Source: Holacanthus passer
Taxonomy: Eukaryota > Chordata > Actinopteri > Pomacanthidae
Assembly: GCA_025331565.1 (NCBI GenBank)
Contig: JAFREQ010000030.1
Span: forward strand, 1,302,001 to 1,366,000
DNA length: 64,000 nucleotides
Direction of reading: 5' to 3'
Position numbers and translations under genes: made by a program
Notes under the pieces: model-generated
Databases searched by the model: none
Told to the model about the DNA's origin: nothing
What the model saw: the letters and a program-made list of their open reading frames with translations, nothing else
In this document: in pieces, positions 25,826 to 38,720 of the stretch
Position numbering within the stretch: the first letter of the stretch is position 1
Layout: every line of letters starts with the position of its first letter

Positions 25826-28143
25826 GTTAAATCAGGAAGTCTTCAAGCTCGCTCATTATTTACACTCTCCCTCTTCTCCCACCCTCGACTCAATCAGATC
25901 ACTCTCTCACTCCTACAGTTAAGCCTCATATTTTGCTGCAACACCTGTGAACCAATCATCTCTTTGCTGTTTAAAACTGTTCATCTCTCTCCTGCTGTCA
26001 GCTGCAATCTCAGCCAAATTGATGCGATCTTCCTCTACCTCATTCGCCTCCGGTCCTCCTTCCACTGTCTCATCAGAAGTCCTGCTCCACATCATGTCCA
26101 TCCAAATCTCCACTCCTTCACCAGCACCAGTGTCTGGACTTATTCAATACAGCTCATGGCATCGTTACGCCCTTAAGGTGAAATGACGATGGGCTCTAAT
26201 CAACAGGCTTTGGTCTTTTCATGGGGTATGTTGTAATGGGAACAAATATATAGAACAACATGGTGAGCATTATCCTTTAACACACACACACACACAGAAT
26301 GGTGTTGGAAACATTAGTAGTGTAATAAGGCTGTTGGTCAGGATGTGAGGGAAGGTGATGGGCGCAGAGGAAGTGGAACAGCATGTTTCAGTTCCACTGA
26401 CTTAAACAGGAAATTCTTTCCGGTTTGAACCTATTGTCTCCAATCTGGCAGGATGAGATGTAGCAACATGTGATGGTGTCATGTTTAACATGTGGTGGTC
26501 AGGCTGTGTTCTTGCTGGTGCTCGACTGCTCTATCACACTTAACAAAATTGGTTTATTCTTTGCCACATGTATTCAAATAAAGGATAAATAATTTATGCT
26601 CCGATCCTTTTTGGTCGCTGCTGCTGTATGTGCCTTATTGATTTTCCACTAACCTTATAATCAGTTTCACAGCTTGTCCAATGTGACCTTTGACAGCAGG
26701 GTCAAAGGTCAGCACACACTCACCTCCCAGTCATTTCGGCACACCGAAATAAAAGCTGAACAAGTGATGCACTTTTACATAAAGAAGTCTGTTTATTATT
26801 TGATATATTTCATATGCATCTTCATATAATAGTTCTAATACCAGTAAGTCAAAAATAATAATCATATTATATTTATATATAGAGATATATAGAAAACTAA
26901 TCCAATAATCTACTTTTTACTTGGACTTTACTTCCTTGTAAAAAACAACATGGAGAAACGTATAATCTTATCCCCAGCTTCAATATAGGCGCTTTCAGGG
27001 AGCAAAGAAGATAATACAAAAAAGAAAAATTACACCTGAACATTGCATCTTATAGAACTAGAACATCTGTCAGCAGCTAGTAATGGTGACCATCTTTGAT
27101 TAAGACACAAGAAGAGGTTGGTTTTTTTTTTTTTTCCTTTGCTAGAACATCTTTGACAAATATGTTTTTTGTTTTGTTTTTAAATGCCGTTGGAATGGCT
27201 GGAAAAGTTGAAGACGACGTGATCGGCTGGATTCAGAGACTGAGAGACAGAACATTAGATTACACCAGTCTCATTACACACTTTGAAGATGATGGATATC
27301 TGGAGATGAAGGAGAGGAGGGAGAGAGGGGAAACAGGGAGGGAAATAGGAGAAAGAGGGAAGAGTGTGGGAAATATTTAAGAAGAGCAGGGTGTAGAAAG
27401 TTTGCTTCATGTGCTTCTCCACCAATGAATCTGCATTTGTAAACAGAGGGGTAGTGGCACAAACAGTGAACAGTCCTCTCCCCTCGTCTTCTCTCGCCGA
27501 TCCCCTGCATCCCTCCCTTCCTCTGGGTGCTCTCCGGGAGGTAGCCGAGTCACAGTTGGCAGGGAGAGATATCCACTCTAATCCATTTAGCTGTGGCAGT
27601 CTTCACTAGTTTTACCAACCGTATGAACAGCATTCCCCCCCTTCTTTCCCTAAAACTCTCGATATGTGGAAATGAAAACATGGAGGCAGGCTGTTTCAGG
27701 GCTGTGGACGCGGATGAGGCCATGGACGACGGACCATCCGGAGCCATGGAGGGTGGCGTCCAGGGGCCCTCGTTGTTTATCAAGGCCAGAGATACGAGAG
27801 GGCTGTCCCGCTGCGACCCCCTCCCCTCCGTTTGAGGAGCATAGCTGGTTAAACTGGGGTCAAGAGGAGGCATCAAAGCTGCGGGAAGAGAAGAAAAAGA
27901 AGAAGAAGGGATCATATTATTATTACAGTGTGCAACTATTTTGGGGCCTTAATGATCCCTGACTAATTTGATAAAGAAGAAGAGAAGCAACATGGGAGTA
28001 GTGTAGAGATATTTCTTTAGCCAACATCGAGAGGAAAATTTAAACGGTTCAACCTGGAACATGCTTATTCCGACTGCAAAACGAAAGATAGCCAAGTGAA
28101 AGCGACCTGAACGTTACATCCACCTTCACAGCACTTATTAAAG

Positions 28144-28192
28144 TTACATTACAGCACATACACATTACAGCACATACACATTACAGAACATT
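28144..28192. repeat. Short tandem array, about 3 x 16 bp
   Basis: ACATTACAGCACATAC is repeated, with a last partial copy ending ACATTACAGAACATT. Confidence 0.8.
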
Positions 28193-28854
28193 AGTGAATG
28201 AAAGATGCTTTTTGTTAACAGTAGTGTGCACTTTCTAATAAAGCACCCTTTATATAGAAGGTTGGAACTAATGGCTTAATGGTCAATACATTGTTTACTA
28301 ATTCTTTATAGATAATAATAAGACCCTTATTACCATCTTTATCTTATTACTATCGTTATAGTTGGTTCAGCTTTTTCATTAACCATTAATTCTACAATTG
28401 TTATATTTGTTCAGTTACATCACAAACTGGGAAGGTTTTACTTCAATCTCCCCATTTACCATTTATAACCAGTATTAAAAAAAATCTACTAAATTGTTTA
28501 TAACACACTATAATGCAGTTGAAAGCAGATATAAGGACATTGTTATATTCATATTCAACATTTATATTGTTACAGCTGTTGTTTTACTATATTGTCATTC
28601 ATTACACACAAGCCTCCCCTTAGAGAAATTATAGTTGTTGACAAATACATTCATAAACACTTATATCCGTTTATAACTAAATTTAATAAATTGTTACTTT
28701 AAAAAGGGTAGAACTGACAAATGCATGTGTTTTTGGTAGCAACATGATAATAATGAGCCTGAAAAATCTATGAGGAATTTCTTTGTTTGTGTTCAGATTA
28801 ACACATGTATTTCATGAGACATTTGATGTGTAAATGAACCTATTATTGATCATG

Positions 28855-29040
28855 AATCTCTTGACATGAGCCCAGGCTCTCTGCTCGGTGAGGAATGAAT
28901 GAAGTCAGGACTACGCCTCTATTTTAGTAGGAAGTCCAGACCGCAATTATTTTGCTGAATAATTGCTTGTAAAGTGAGGCACCGCTAACATTCTGCACGG
29001 CGCTGCATTTCTCACAAAGTATTACTCAATTTCATGGTGA
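28855..29040. promoter_or_regulatory. Candidate conserved non-coding element
   Basis: Balanced composition without simple repeats, with AT-rich cores such as CAATTATTTTGC, GAATAATTGC and CTCATTA-like sites in a more GC-rich frame. There is no coding signal. Proposed from composition only. Confidence 0.2.
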
Positions 29041-29432
29041 TGAATACTCAACCATTAGCAAGACAAACAGATAAAATTCCAACCTAATTCCCTATTTCAC
29101 AGCAGTCATTTCGACTTGTCATAGTAGGAAAAAGCACAGGTGTTACTAATAGCTTTAACAATGTCTCCGCTCTATTCGAATGTTCCCAGTAAGCCAGCAT
29201 AATAAATACCAGGAGCCTGAAACTGAAGCAGCTGCCTCTCATACCAACACAAATACAAAATGAATTTCACCTTTAAGGTTATATTTTTTTAGGGTTCTTA
29301 AAATAATCCATCTGTCTCCAGTTGTAAATGTTTGTAAGTTGCTAATAAAAAATGATTTTTTGGACCAGATGCACAAGCCAAATGGGATTTTTCACAACTG
29401 GACAACCAAATAGAAATTCTTGGTTTGTCTTG

Positions 29433-29462
29433 GATGGATGGATGGATAGATAGATAGATAGA
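29433..29462. repeat. (GGAT)n / (GATA)n tetranucleotide repeat
   Basis: Three GGAT units pass into four GATA units. Confidence 0.85.
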
Positions 29463-30779
29463 TCAGCTGTTAAATCCTATGGAAGCAAATGAAAGAGACA
29501 CTTTGAGTGAGTAAGATGTTCATCACTGCAGGCTTTTGTGTTCCTTATCGGTGACAGATCCCTTTGTTCCCGCCTGCGTCTGTCTCTGCAACCGAGAGCC
29601 GGGGGACCTGACTACAGTCTGCATTGTTAGCGCGTTCTTGTTGCTTTTCTCTGAGCTTGCAAATCATCTTCTGACATAAAGTACACTTTCTTTCTTCCCT
29701 CACCTGAGTCACTGGGGCACATGCATAGAAGGAATGACAAGGTGAAAAGACTAATGTGAAAGAAAGGGAGGACGACGCGTTCATCCACAGGTAGAAAAGT
29801 CAACGTACACGGCAGGATGACCGTGTGAATGTGTGTGAATTATGCCGATGATTATACTGTACGTAGCTGTGTGTGTTCGGGCCAGGGGTGGCATGACTAT
29901 CCTCTAGGGGGAGGTGTGTCTTGTCTTGCAGTCATTAAATATTAACACAGCCATCTCGCCCTCCCACTGGGGCCTGATTGAAGATGTAGGATGAACACGG
30001 GGACAGGGTAGGGTCACCTCTAACTCTGTAGTCCCACTGTAAACCCACTGTGATTACACCTGGGCCAGACCAAGCATGCAAACACATTACTCATCTGGAG
30101 CCGGCACACTGGACTAACTCAAGGACTGACCCCCGCAATGACACAGGATCACAACAGAATACGAGTCAGAGATACTGTGTTGATCACCTAATGATGAGCA
30201 AGAGAAAAGAGTATTCAAATATTTTGTGCTCTCCTCCCACAAATACCTGCAAGCCAACTGTTAAATGTAAATAGGTTTCGAGACTCCAGATAGAAGAAGC
30301 ACACTGAATGGTAAAATAGAATAATGGGAGCTAATTACAGGATTATGGACCCTTGTGGAAAGAATACACAATGACCTTCAATGGCTTTTCTTCTTCTTTC
30401 AAAGTAATTAAGAGAAAAGAGGTTTATGGAAAAAGAAAGAAGGTGCAGAGGGGTTTCTTACCTGTCCCATAGCTTGACATTTCTACAGTTGTTGGTGCAG
30501 CAGCCGGCTGATATCAAAGCTGTGACAGAGAGAGAGAGACAGAAGAAGAGATGACTTTTAAATGTGTTGTTTTGACAAGAGGAGAGCGCCTCATTAACCG
30601 CATGATTTAGAGCTGACGTCTGTCTGTTTAGACTGGCAAAACAAGGGAAAATGACTCATTAATAAAACATGGGGATGGAGTGGCACCGGTTTTTGTTGTC
30701 AGCGGAAATGTGTGCAAAAAGCAGAATTGGGGATTGAACAGTTCCTGGTCACTACCCATGCAAAAACTAATTGAAGCAT

Positions 30780-31290
30780 ATATAACGCAATACTTTGGCA
30801 TTTTGGAAAATTTGTAGAGTAAGAGGTGAAGATCGATACCGCTCTCATGTCATGTAGGTAGGGGGGCCTAAAAATATTTTTATTTTCCACAGGGGGGCTG
30901 CAGCCCTACTGGTGTTTGGTATTTCTTGACAAACAATCATCCTTCCAACCAGCATTTCTTGCCTGTCACCCCTGATCGAAGATGACAACATTTTGAGAAT
31001 GAGTAACAGCACACTTTCACTTTACCATTTGTGAGCCATTTGTGAACAGATTAGACATACGAGATACACTGTGTTGACCAGTGAGCCTTAGAAGTGCTGG
31101 TTGGCAGATTTTAAATAACAGAGCCAGGCTAGCAGTTTCCCCTTGGTTTCAGTCTCTATGCTAAGCTAGGCTAAATGACTCCCAGCATGAGTGCCATACT
31201 TAAATCACAGACATGAGAGTGGAATATTCTCATCTAACTAACTCTTGCAAGAAAGTGAATAAGGATATTTCTTTCTGTTTGTACAGTATT
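30780..31290 (-). repeat. Dispersed fish repeat, rearranged copy (family of 35905)
   Basis: 31095-31270 matches 35905-36050 in reverse orientation (GAGCCAGGCTAGCAGTTTCC, CAGTCTCTATGCTAAGCTAG, AGTGCCATACTTAA). 30785-30850 carries the family's 5' end in forward orientation (TTTGGAAAATTTG, GATCGATACCGCTCTCATGT). The two parts therefore face each other. Confidence 0.6.
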
Positions 31291-32540
31291 TCACTAGACT
31301 ATCTCTTTATCTTCTTTAAGCACAACACAACAAAAGAATCCATCTAGAGGGGCAGGTGGATGAGGTTTGAGTACATTCAAAAGGAGCGTCAGGTCCATGG
31401 CCACCACTTCATATTATGTTATATAGAGCCGCATTTGCAATTTTTCCACATTCCTCCCCGGTCTGTTTCAATCTCTGCTGCAATGGTGCAAGTGACAGCA
31501 AGCAGAGCGGCATCAACCTTCACATCGTGGCTACATGTGAATCGTAATGCACACACATATGCACACCTACAGGCAGACTGATTTATCTAGGCCTTAATCT
31601 GAGAGTGCATCAAGACAAGATAATGTGGAACAATAGCAGGAGACAAAGGAGAGCGAGACACAGAAACAAGGATTTATTTTGCTTAAGGAGTGACGGATTG
31701 AACAGCTTTGCCCATTAAAGGTTCAATCATGCTCTCTCACACCGAGTGTAAGACATCACACTATCGCACTTCAAAATTGCCGTCCTTAAACACATGGGTC
31801 CTTGACACCATCTTGACATCCTTGACCAAAGACTCCTGTGATGCTTTATTTCTGCTCGGCAGGAAAAAGCGTGGCTGTCAAACAGCTCGGTCTTACTCTC
31901 TTTTAAAGTACAGGACACACAGTATTTGTCCTCATACTCTCTGGCTCTGTGAGCACATCTGGTCAGAAGTTGCTTCAGTTAAGAAGTGAAAAAAATTGCC
32001 TTTGCCTTCAGCGGTCCAAGTTTAAAAAAAAATGTTATCCCTTTTTACCTCCTTTGCCCTTCAAAACAATTCTTTTATCCTTGCTCCCCTGCTTGATCTC
32101 TCTCTCTCTCTCTCTTTCTTTTCTCTCTCCACCAACAGTTTCCTCCCCATGAGCCCATAATCATGTTTTCAGCACATTTCCTCTCCTTGGCGCGCTAACA
32201 TCTCTCATTAAAGATTCATAACGCTCTTGTGACCGCCGAGTTCTGCGAAAGATTTCCAGTAGCCACCTTCACTAAGTTCCCTGCCCCTTCCCTCACTCTG
32301 TTTATCTTTCAGGAGGGGGGGGGGATGAGGCAAGAAAGCACAGATATGAAAACTCCTTTAAAGAGTCAGGGGATGCAGCGGTGGGGCTGGAGGGTGTTTT
32401 CATTTGGAGGTCAGGGCGTGTGGAAGGGAATTGATTTCACGGCTAAAGCAGAGCTCACAGACCGGTTAGAGAGCGAGGTAAATACACGATCGCATCTCGC
32501 TTCCTCCCAACACACGAACACAAACAAAGGCACAGAAAGT
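31291..32540. other. Non-coding stretch
   Basis: No supported exon. A (TC)n tract lies at about 32098-32115 and a G run at about 32314-32323. Nothing else specific. Confidence 0.5.
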
Positions 32541-32544
32541 GGAC

Positions 32545-32935
32545 AGGAAGTGGAGCCGGTAGCTGTTCAGATTTGAAAGCAGGACTTTGTCTGAACATGC
32601 TCTGATGGATCGATGCAAACACAGAGCAGTCGGAGCAATAACATCCCAGCAGCTTCCCAATGTGGTTTTAGATTGATGCTAGAAATAAAATCAGCACTTA
32701 CAAGATCTAGCAATGAATGAGAGTATCCTCACAAATCAGCTCTGAATTTCATATTAGAACAGAGTTGATATTGGCCCGAGTACCCGCTGGACAACATGAT
32801 TAGTTCCAGATGTGTTTCAGATGAATTTTCATAACAAACACATGGTTCGTCTCCCCTCTGTTCCTGAGCTCAGAGCCTTGTCTGGGATGTCAAGATTAAT
32901 TTGCAACCATGCTTGATACCTTCATTCACGGTGAT
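32545..32935. repeat. Local diverged duplication, copy A
   Basis: Aligns colinearly with 33710-34060 through AGGAAGTG, ATTTGAAAGCA(G/C)GACTTT, TTAGATTGATGC, GATTAGTTCCAGATGTG, AACAAACACATG, CTGCTCCTGAGCTC-like and CCTTGTCTGGGA(T/C)GTC. Unlike the interspersed repeats, I found no third copy in the window. Confidence 0.7.
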
Positions 32936-33269
32936 AGAGTTTGTGCTGAGCCAAAGATTTACAGCGGAAATGGCCTTGCTAGATGTGTGTTACTGACAAA
33001 GAAGAAACCTCTCTTCAGTTTCCTTAATGTTGTCTTTACTATCTGCCCTAAAGTTGTTATAGTCTCCAAGTTGTAGCACCGCAGTGCAGATGTGTGATTG
33101 TATTTTTGGTGAGGTGCATGCCAGTATAGTTACAGCATCTTTGTGTGTTCAGCCTCGATGGCTACCTCATAACCATAAATCCTGCTTAACACACCGACAC
33201 AAATGGGAGAACCTTAACAGACACACTACCTGCAAAGTGAGGGTTACATGACCTACAGGGATAGCTTAA

Positions 33270-33480
33270 TGAAAATCAAATCAAGTTTCATTGTCACATA
33301 CACAAATTATACACAGTTCAGTGCATAATAAAGTTCCTCAGTGCCCAGCTACTAAGTCTAACAAATACATCAAATAAAGGTGAATCAAACAATAATAACA
33401 CCAACAATATATAAAATAGAGTAAAAATAAATGGTAGAAGAATGAACAATATAATCATATAATATAATCTAATAATATAA
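33270..33480. mobile_element. Retroelement-like remnant (TTTCATTGTCACATAC motif)
   Basis: Contains CAAGTTTCATTGTCACATAC, TATACACAGTTCAGTGCATA and an AT-rich tail. This resembles the 3' region of fish LINE/SINE elements that read 'TATTGTCACATACACAG...'. No reading frame is present. The family is uncertain. Confidence 0.35.
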
Positions 33481-33709
33481 TCAGTAATGATTTTTAATGT
33501 CGAGTGTCAGTGTTCACTAATCTGCCAGCTTGTTTACCTGTGCATTTTCATTTCAGCATGTTGAGCTTTCCTGCATTTCTTTCTTTGCTGTACAGACTTT
33601 GACTAGTTTTCTGCATTATGGTTTTGTGCTTGTTCACTGTTGTTGTTAGAGTTGCATTTACATTAGCAGCAGACACATGAGCAAGAAAATGAGCAAAAAA
33701 AAATGTCTA

Positions 33710-34060
33710 GAGGAAGTGTTGCTGTTTAGCTGATACTGATTTGAAAGCACGACTTTCTCTGAATATGCTCTAGATATAGAGATCAATATAAAAATAGAAT
33801 TGTCTTGCAATGACATCCAGCAATCTGTTTTTGGATTGATGCCAGAGTTCTGAATTTATGTTAGTTATATTATTGTAAAATGAATATTAGGCCCACAACA
33901 CAATAGTGATTAGTTCCAGATGTGCTCCAGATTATTTTTAATAATAATAAACACATGTCTGCAAGGCCTTGTCATCATGTATGAAGGTTGGCGCCCTTCT
34001 GCTCCTGAGCTCATTACCTTGTCTGGGACGTCCAGATCACTTTCAAACATGTTTGATATT
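33710..34060. repeat. Local diverged duplication, copy B
   Basis: Second copy of 32545-32935, same orientation, offset about 1.17 kb, with scattered indels. Confidence 0.7.
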
Positions 34061-35880
34061 TTTGTCTCATTGCATTATTTTTGGTCTGGCTGGCCTGTAC
34101 ATCACAATATATGACAGTGACGCTTACAGTACAGTCAAGAATCAGAGCACAATGACAACTGGGAATGCACAGTTAAAAAAAATGTCAGTAAAAAAAAAGA
34201 AATGGCATGACAGATTTGAAGAAGCAGCCAGTGGGAACAATACAGTTTCTTGTGCGAGGCTAACTCAGTACTGGGTCTTATAGGACCTCACCCACTCGAG
34301 CACAAGAACAATTAGCTTAAATGGATTAGCTGTCTCAAGGTCGGCAGTCACACACACACACACACAGGTCACAAGATTACAAACTGCCGTCTTGTGATGG
34401 AGCAGTCCTGTTAACACACAGCGGGTATGTGCCAAAATCCACAGAATCCCGTTAAAGTGAGTTCCATCAATGTCTAATGAAACTGGCCCTTCCTGAAAAC
34501 CAGCCAGCGTCCGTGACCTCTTCAAGGAGAGTTATGAAGTGAGAAAACATACAGCACACTTGGACAGTGTTTGTTGATTTAGTTATGGGCAGGGCGTTAA
34601 AACCGAAATTGGATTTAACGGGATGTGAGAGATGTGTAGAGGGAAGGGGGCTCGGCGTGGGTCAGAGCCAGAGTACAGAGATAATGTGATTACTCCAGAA
34701 TAATGTGGGGCCTAAGCTCCCTTAAATTCCACCTCTGTACACCAGAGTTCAAGTGAAAGGCTCTAAATTTCCCCACAAAGAGATCTGTGAGATTGGCTGG
34801 GGAGACTCTGCTCCCACAATGAATAAATCACCGTTCCGGATGGGAAACCCTTCTCCCTCTGCAGCCAGACACCGCTTATTAACTCTGTATAACTTATAAT
34901 CCTGCAGTTCATATAAGAGACTCAAGAAGGTGCTGTTAGCAAAATCAGATCTCATTTGTTTAATAAAAATAGGTGAAAAATGATTTAAGGAATGCAGGGA
35001 TGCACACACTAAAAATAAAGCAGCAAATCCTGAACGAGTGGAGTATCGGTATGATTTGCCAAAACCAGTAATCAAGTTGTTATTGACGTCTGAATCAAGC
35101 CGGCAAACACATGAATCTGCTCTCCTCTGGGCTGCTCATCTCTCAATCCACTTTGATCTGTCAACCCCTCCCTCACTCCCTCCTTCTCTCAACTTACAGG
35201 ATCAATGCAAGGTAATTTCACATGGCCATTCCCTCAGATCTCCTAAAAATCTGCCACATAAATTATTCAGGACGGCTGGGCAGGAAAGCCCACGGAGATG
35301 CATGGTAGATCAGTGACCTTCCGTTTAGCTTGCAGTCAGCCAGACAATCAGAGAGACGGACAGACAGTCAGTCAGTCAGCGAGGCTGCCAGGCAGGAGAG
35401 CTGCTCCTCTTGACGTCCTTCAGGCAGCTGCAGTTGGCGCTGTTATGTGCAACTGTGGAGCATGAGGCAAAGTTCTGAATGCATAATACAAAGATCATGT
35501 GTGGCCAGCGCATACAGCCAGAAACAAAATTTATGGAGTCACAGAAAGGCCCGGTCTTCAAGTCAATACCACTTCAGGTCTGGGGAATTTCATCTCTTTG
35601 GTCATTGGCTGTAGCGCCAACATGCTGAGTGACTACACAGGTTGTCAGTCGTGGATGCATTAGCTGTCAGTCAGTGCTGGAGAGACCCTGGTGGCTCGTC
35701 CTTCTTATTCAAATCAATGAAGTTACACTAATGGCAAAGTTGTTTGTATAAAAAAATGTTGTGAGATTGCACTGTTTGTTAATGTAGTTGAAGAAATGCA
35801 AGGAAATGTTGAAATGTTGCATGGATGCTTTAAATAGCAGTGACTTTGATTTATAATACCCAGAAGTCATTGTATCACTA
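34061..35880. other. Non-coding stretch
   Basis: No supported exon. CA run at about 34353-34368 and a short CAGT tandem at about 35364-35380. Nothing else recognised. Confidence 0.5.
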
Positions 35881-35904
35881 AAGGACACCAAATGAACAAA
35901 GGGG

Positions 35905-36165
35905 TTCAGGTATTCCCTTTTGGGAAATACACTTATATGCTTTCTTGCTGAGAATCAGATGAGAAGGTGGAGTCAGGAAGCAATTAGCTTAGCTTAGCAT
36001 AAAGACTGAAAACAGGGGGAAACAGCTAGCCTGGCTCTGTCCAGAGTTCACAAATCTGCCAACTAGACGGACACCTAAATCTGAGTAATAAACACGCCGT
36101 ATCTTGTTTGTGTAATCTGTGCACAAACCAAAGTGTAGACAAGACAATTTGAGTCTTTATGTTAC
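35905..36165 (+). repeat. Dispersed fish repeat, best-preserved copy
   Basis: Reads GCTTAGCTTAGCATAAAGAC, GGGGGAAACAGCTAGCCTGG, CTCTGTCCAGAGTTCAC and ATCTTGTTTGTGTAATCTGT. I recognise this series as a very common interspersed repeat of percomorph genomes. It has no coding capacity. Confidence 0.75.
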
Positions 36166-36684
36166 ATCTTAAACAACAATCAACATTAAAATGCAGTTAT
36201 ATTTCCTTTTCTGTCCATTTGCTTACAAGCGTATTTCCATAAATTACTCGCTGCTTTTAGGAGAAAATTTGTTTTTCAGACTGGCATCTTCTTAATCGCT
36301 CTTCTCTCTTCTTTTTCATTTGAATTTTAAGCAGATAAAATGAGTCTATCTTCACAGAAATCCTTCCTAGTGTTGCTTTAAGGATATTTTTTATGATTCA
36401 AGCTCACACTTGTTGCCACATTAGACTATGCAGAGTGTTAAAATACAGCAATAAGAGAGCAAAAGCTGTCGTACTGCTATAATTAACTGTAAGTGTCTTC
36501 TGACTACTGTGTAAGAACTGTAATGAAGTGGCAGCAGGTAGGAACAGCAAATAACTTGAAGCCGTGGTTTCCGCAGTTGGGCTCACTGTGAGGCTGGAGG
36601 AGACTGTGGAGAGAAGAGAGCGTGAAACTCACTGAAGTAAAGCTGGATAATTGGTGCCCTGTAGGCTGATCAAGCCTACAAGGG

Positions 36685-36718
<34 letters not shown>
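36685..36718. repeat. (TG)n microsatellite
   Basis: About 17 TG units. Confidence 0.9.
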
Positions 36719-36721
<3 letters not shown>

Positions 36722-37119
36722 TATTTCGCCTTTGTGATCTCAGGGACACAGACATACTGTATCTGCATCAAAAGGGAGACAATACTCATGCAACCACGTG
36801 CCAACTCATTCTTGGAGGCCACATTGTGAATATTAGCAGTGATTTTTCATACACACCATCATTTAACTTTATCATTATTTGAAATCTTTGTCCTGAAATC
36901 AACCAGAGAGAGCAGGAAAAACAACAGAATACCGTCACCTTGTTGTCAGTCACATCTGTGTGGTACGTATTTTGCTATGACTCTCAAAGGCAAATTAAAT
37001 ATTTAAGCAGACATTTGCAAGATAAACTGCTGTTGTCCTATTTTAACATGTCACCGCCCATCACTCCTCAGTGCTGTTGAATAATAAAACAGGCCGGGCA
37101 TACAGTAGTGTGTAGAAGG

Positions 37120-37177
<58 letters not shown>

Positions 37178-37184
37178 GTGTGTG
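37120..37184. repeat. Long (TG)n microsatellite
   Basis: About 32 TG units with a single TGCG interruption near 37172. Confidence 0.95.
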
Positions 37185-37479
37185 GCTCGGATGGGTGGGG
37201 ATGAGACGCAGTATTGGTCATTTCTCCAGCTGTGAAAGATGTAGGATTTCAAGCATCCCAGAATTCTTTGCTGCTTCGTCTAAGCGCCAAGGAACTGCAT
37301 TTAATGACTTTTGTCTTCTCAACTCCCACAAGCCCTTGGACCTTGATGACCCATGTCCTGAGGCTGAAACTTGTTTACACTTTCTTTCCCCTCCCTAATG
37401 AAATCAACTAATCCTTCTGTAGCTGTGTCATGTTAATAAGCCCTTGATGGAAATAATGCAATGTATTGCATCAGATGTT

Positions 37480-37497
37480 AAAAAAAAAAAAAAAAAA
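37480..37497. repeat. Poly(A) tract
   Basis: Uninterrupted A run of about 18. It could be a retroposon tail, but no element was recognised beside it. Confidence 0.8.
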
Positions 37498-38654
37498 GGT
37501 TGAGGCAGTTTACTTCAGAATAATGCAGTGAAATATAGAATTTAGTTAACATATCATCACACAAAGCCTGAAGGATGAGCTGACATTAACGCTGGTGTAC
37601 GGAGCCTTCAGGGTCACATCTAGGTGTGGATATGAATTTATATTCTTTTGCTCTTACAATACCGCACGTCTTGCATTAACGGAGCGAAAGCAAGATTTTC
37701 ACCACTCTATTATAGGGGATGAAAAGACTGCATCACAACATTAAAAGTAGAATGTTAAGAGATATGAAATAAAATCACGGCAAAAGAACCTGGAAATTCT
37801 TGGCCTACATTTAGAGAAACTGTTAAAGAAAAATGCCACAGCAGCACAGAATATGACCATCTACTCCAGTTCAAAGTGACCCAAGAATTACATGCTTTAC
37901 CTGCAGCTAAAGCCTCCACAAAGCCAGATGAAAGAGGTAATTAAATGTACCTTTTGCTGTAACAGTACAGGAAATGAGCCAGTCAGTCTGGAGCGGTGGG
38001 GGGTAATGAAATTGATTTCAATATCTCTGAGAGGAAATCTCACAGACCAAAAGACATCTCTGAAAGAGAACTAGTAAGAGATAATCATATAAATATAATG
38101 AGTGCGGTGCCAATCACTTCACGTTGGTAGGATCAGCCCATCCATCCGTGGTAATGGGAGCTGCACACATGCCTTGCTGTCATTCTCATCAGGAAAAACA
38201 TTACATCAAATGCACATAATGCACAATATGGGCAGGAGATAAATTTATGCCCCAGGAAATGGATAACTACATCCTGGGTGTTGTGTGAGGGAGGGATAAT
38301 AATGTTGTCAGCTGTAGCGGTTTCGACATGTTATGGTCCTGATGCGTTATCTCACTTTCTATCCCTGTTTTAACAGATGGTGAGGCTCTAAAAACCATCA
38401 CAGCGATGGCAGCAGCAAAGCAGCTCATCATCGCTGCTTGATCATTGGTACAAATACACAACGGACAGGCACCGCAGACAAAGCTAACAGAGCGTTAAAG
38501 CAAGAGGACGCAGCTTTTTAAAGAAGAAATGACACATTTGTTCGCTTACAGATTAAAAGTTGAATTCATGAGCAGATTCAATGCACTCCGGTTTTGCCAA
38601 CACCACCTGACCTGCTCTGCTATGATCAGTAGCTTCTGGTCATTAATGTAGCAA

Positions 38655-38720
38655 ACTTTTATCCCTTTTTGCAAATTTCCCCACTGTGGGACGAATAAAG
38701 GTTTATCTTATCTTATCTTT
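38655..38720 (+). mobile_element. LINE 3' tail remnant (L2/CR1-like)
   Basis: TTTCCCCACTGTGGGACGAA, then TAAAGG and a (TTATC)n tail at 38699-38717. This is the typical 3' end of fish L2-like LINEs (a small hairpin followed by a short tandem tail). The body of the element is not recognisable. Confidence 0.55.

Larger units (their letters stand above)
25826..30779. other. Non-coding stretch
   Basis: No supported exon. Contains a CA run at 26279-26297, a T run at about 27121-27136 followed by an open stretch of unclear meaning (27190-27310), purine-rich sequence at 27305-27365, a short tandem array at 28144-28192, a possible conserved element at 28855-29040 and a GATA-type repeat at 29433-29462. 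Confidence 0.5.
36166..38640. other. Non-coding stretch
   Basis: No supported exon. Two long (TG)n arrays (36685-36718, 37120-37184), a poly(A) tract at 37480-37497 and a candidate conserved block at 37870-38100 (contains GTAATGAAATTGATTTCAAT). Confidence 0.5.
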
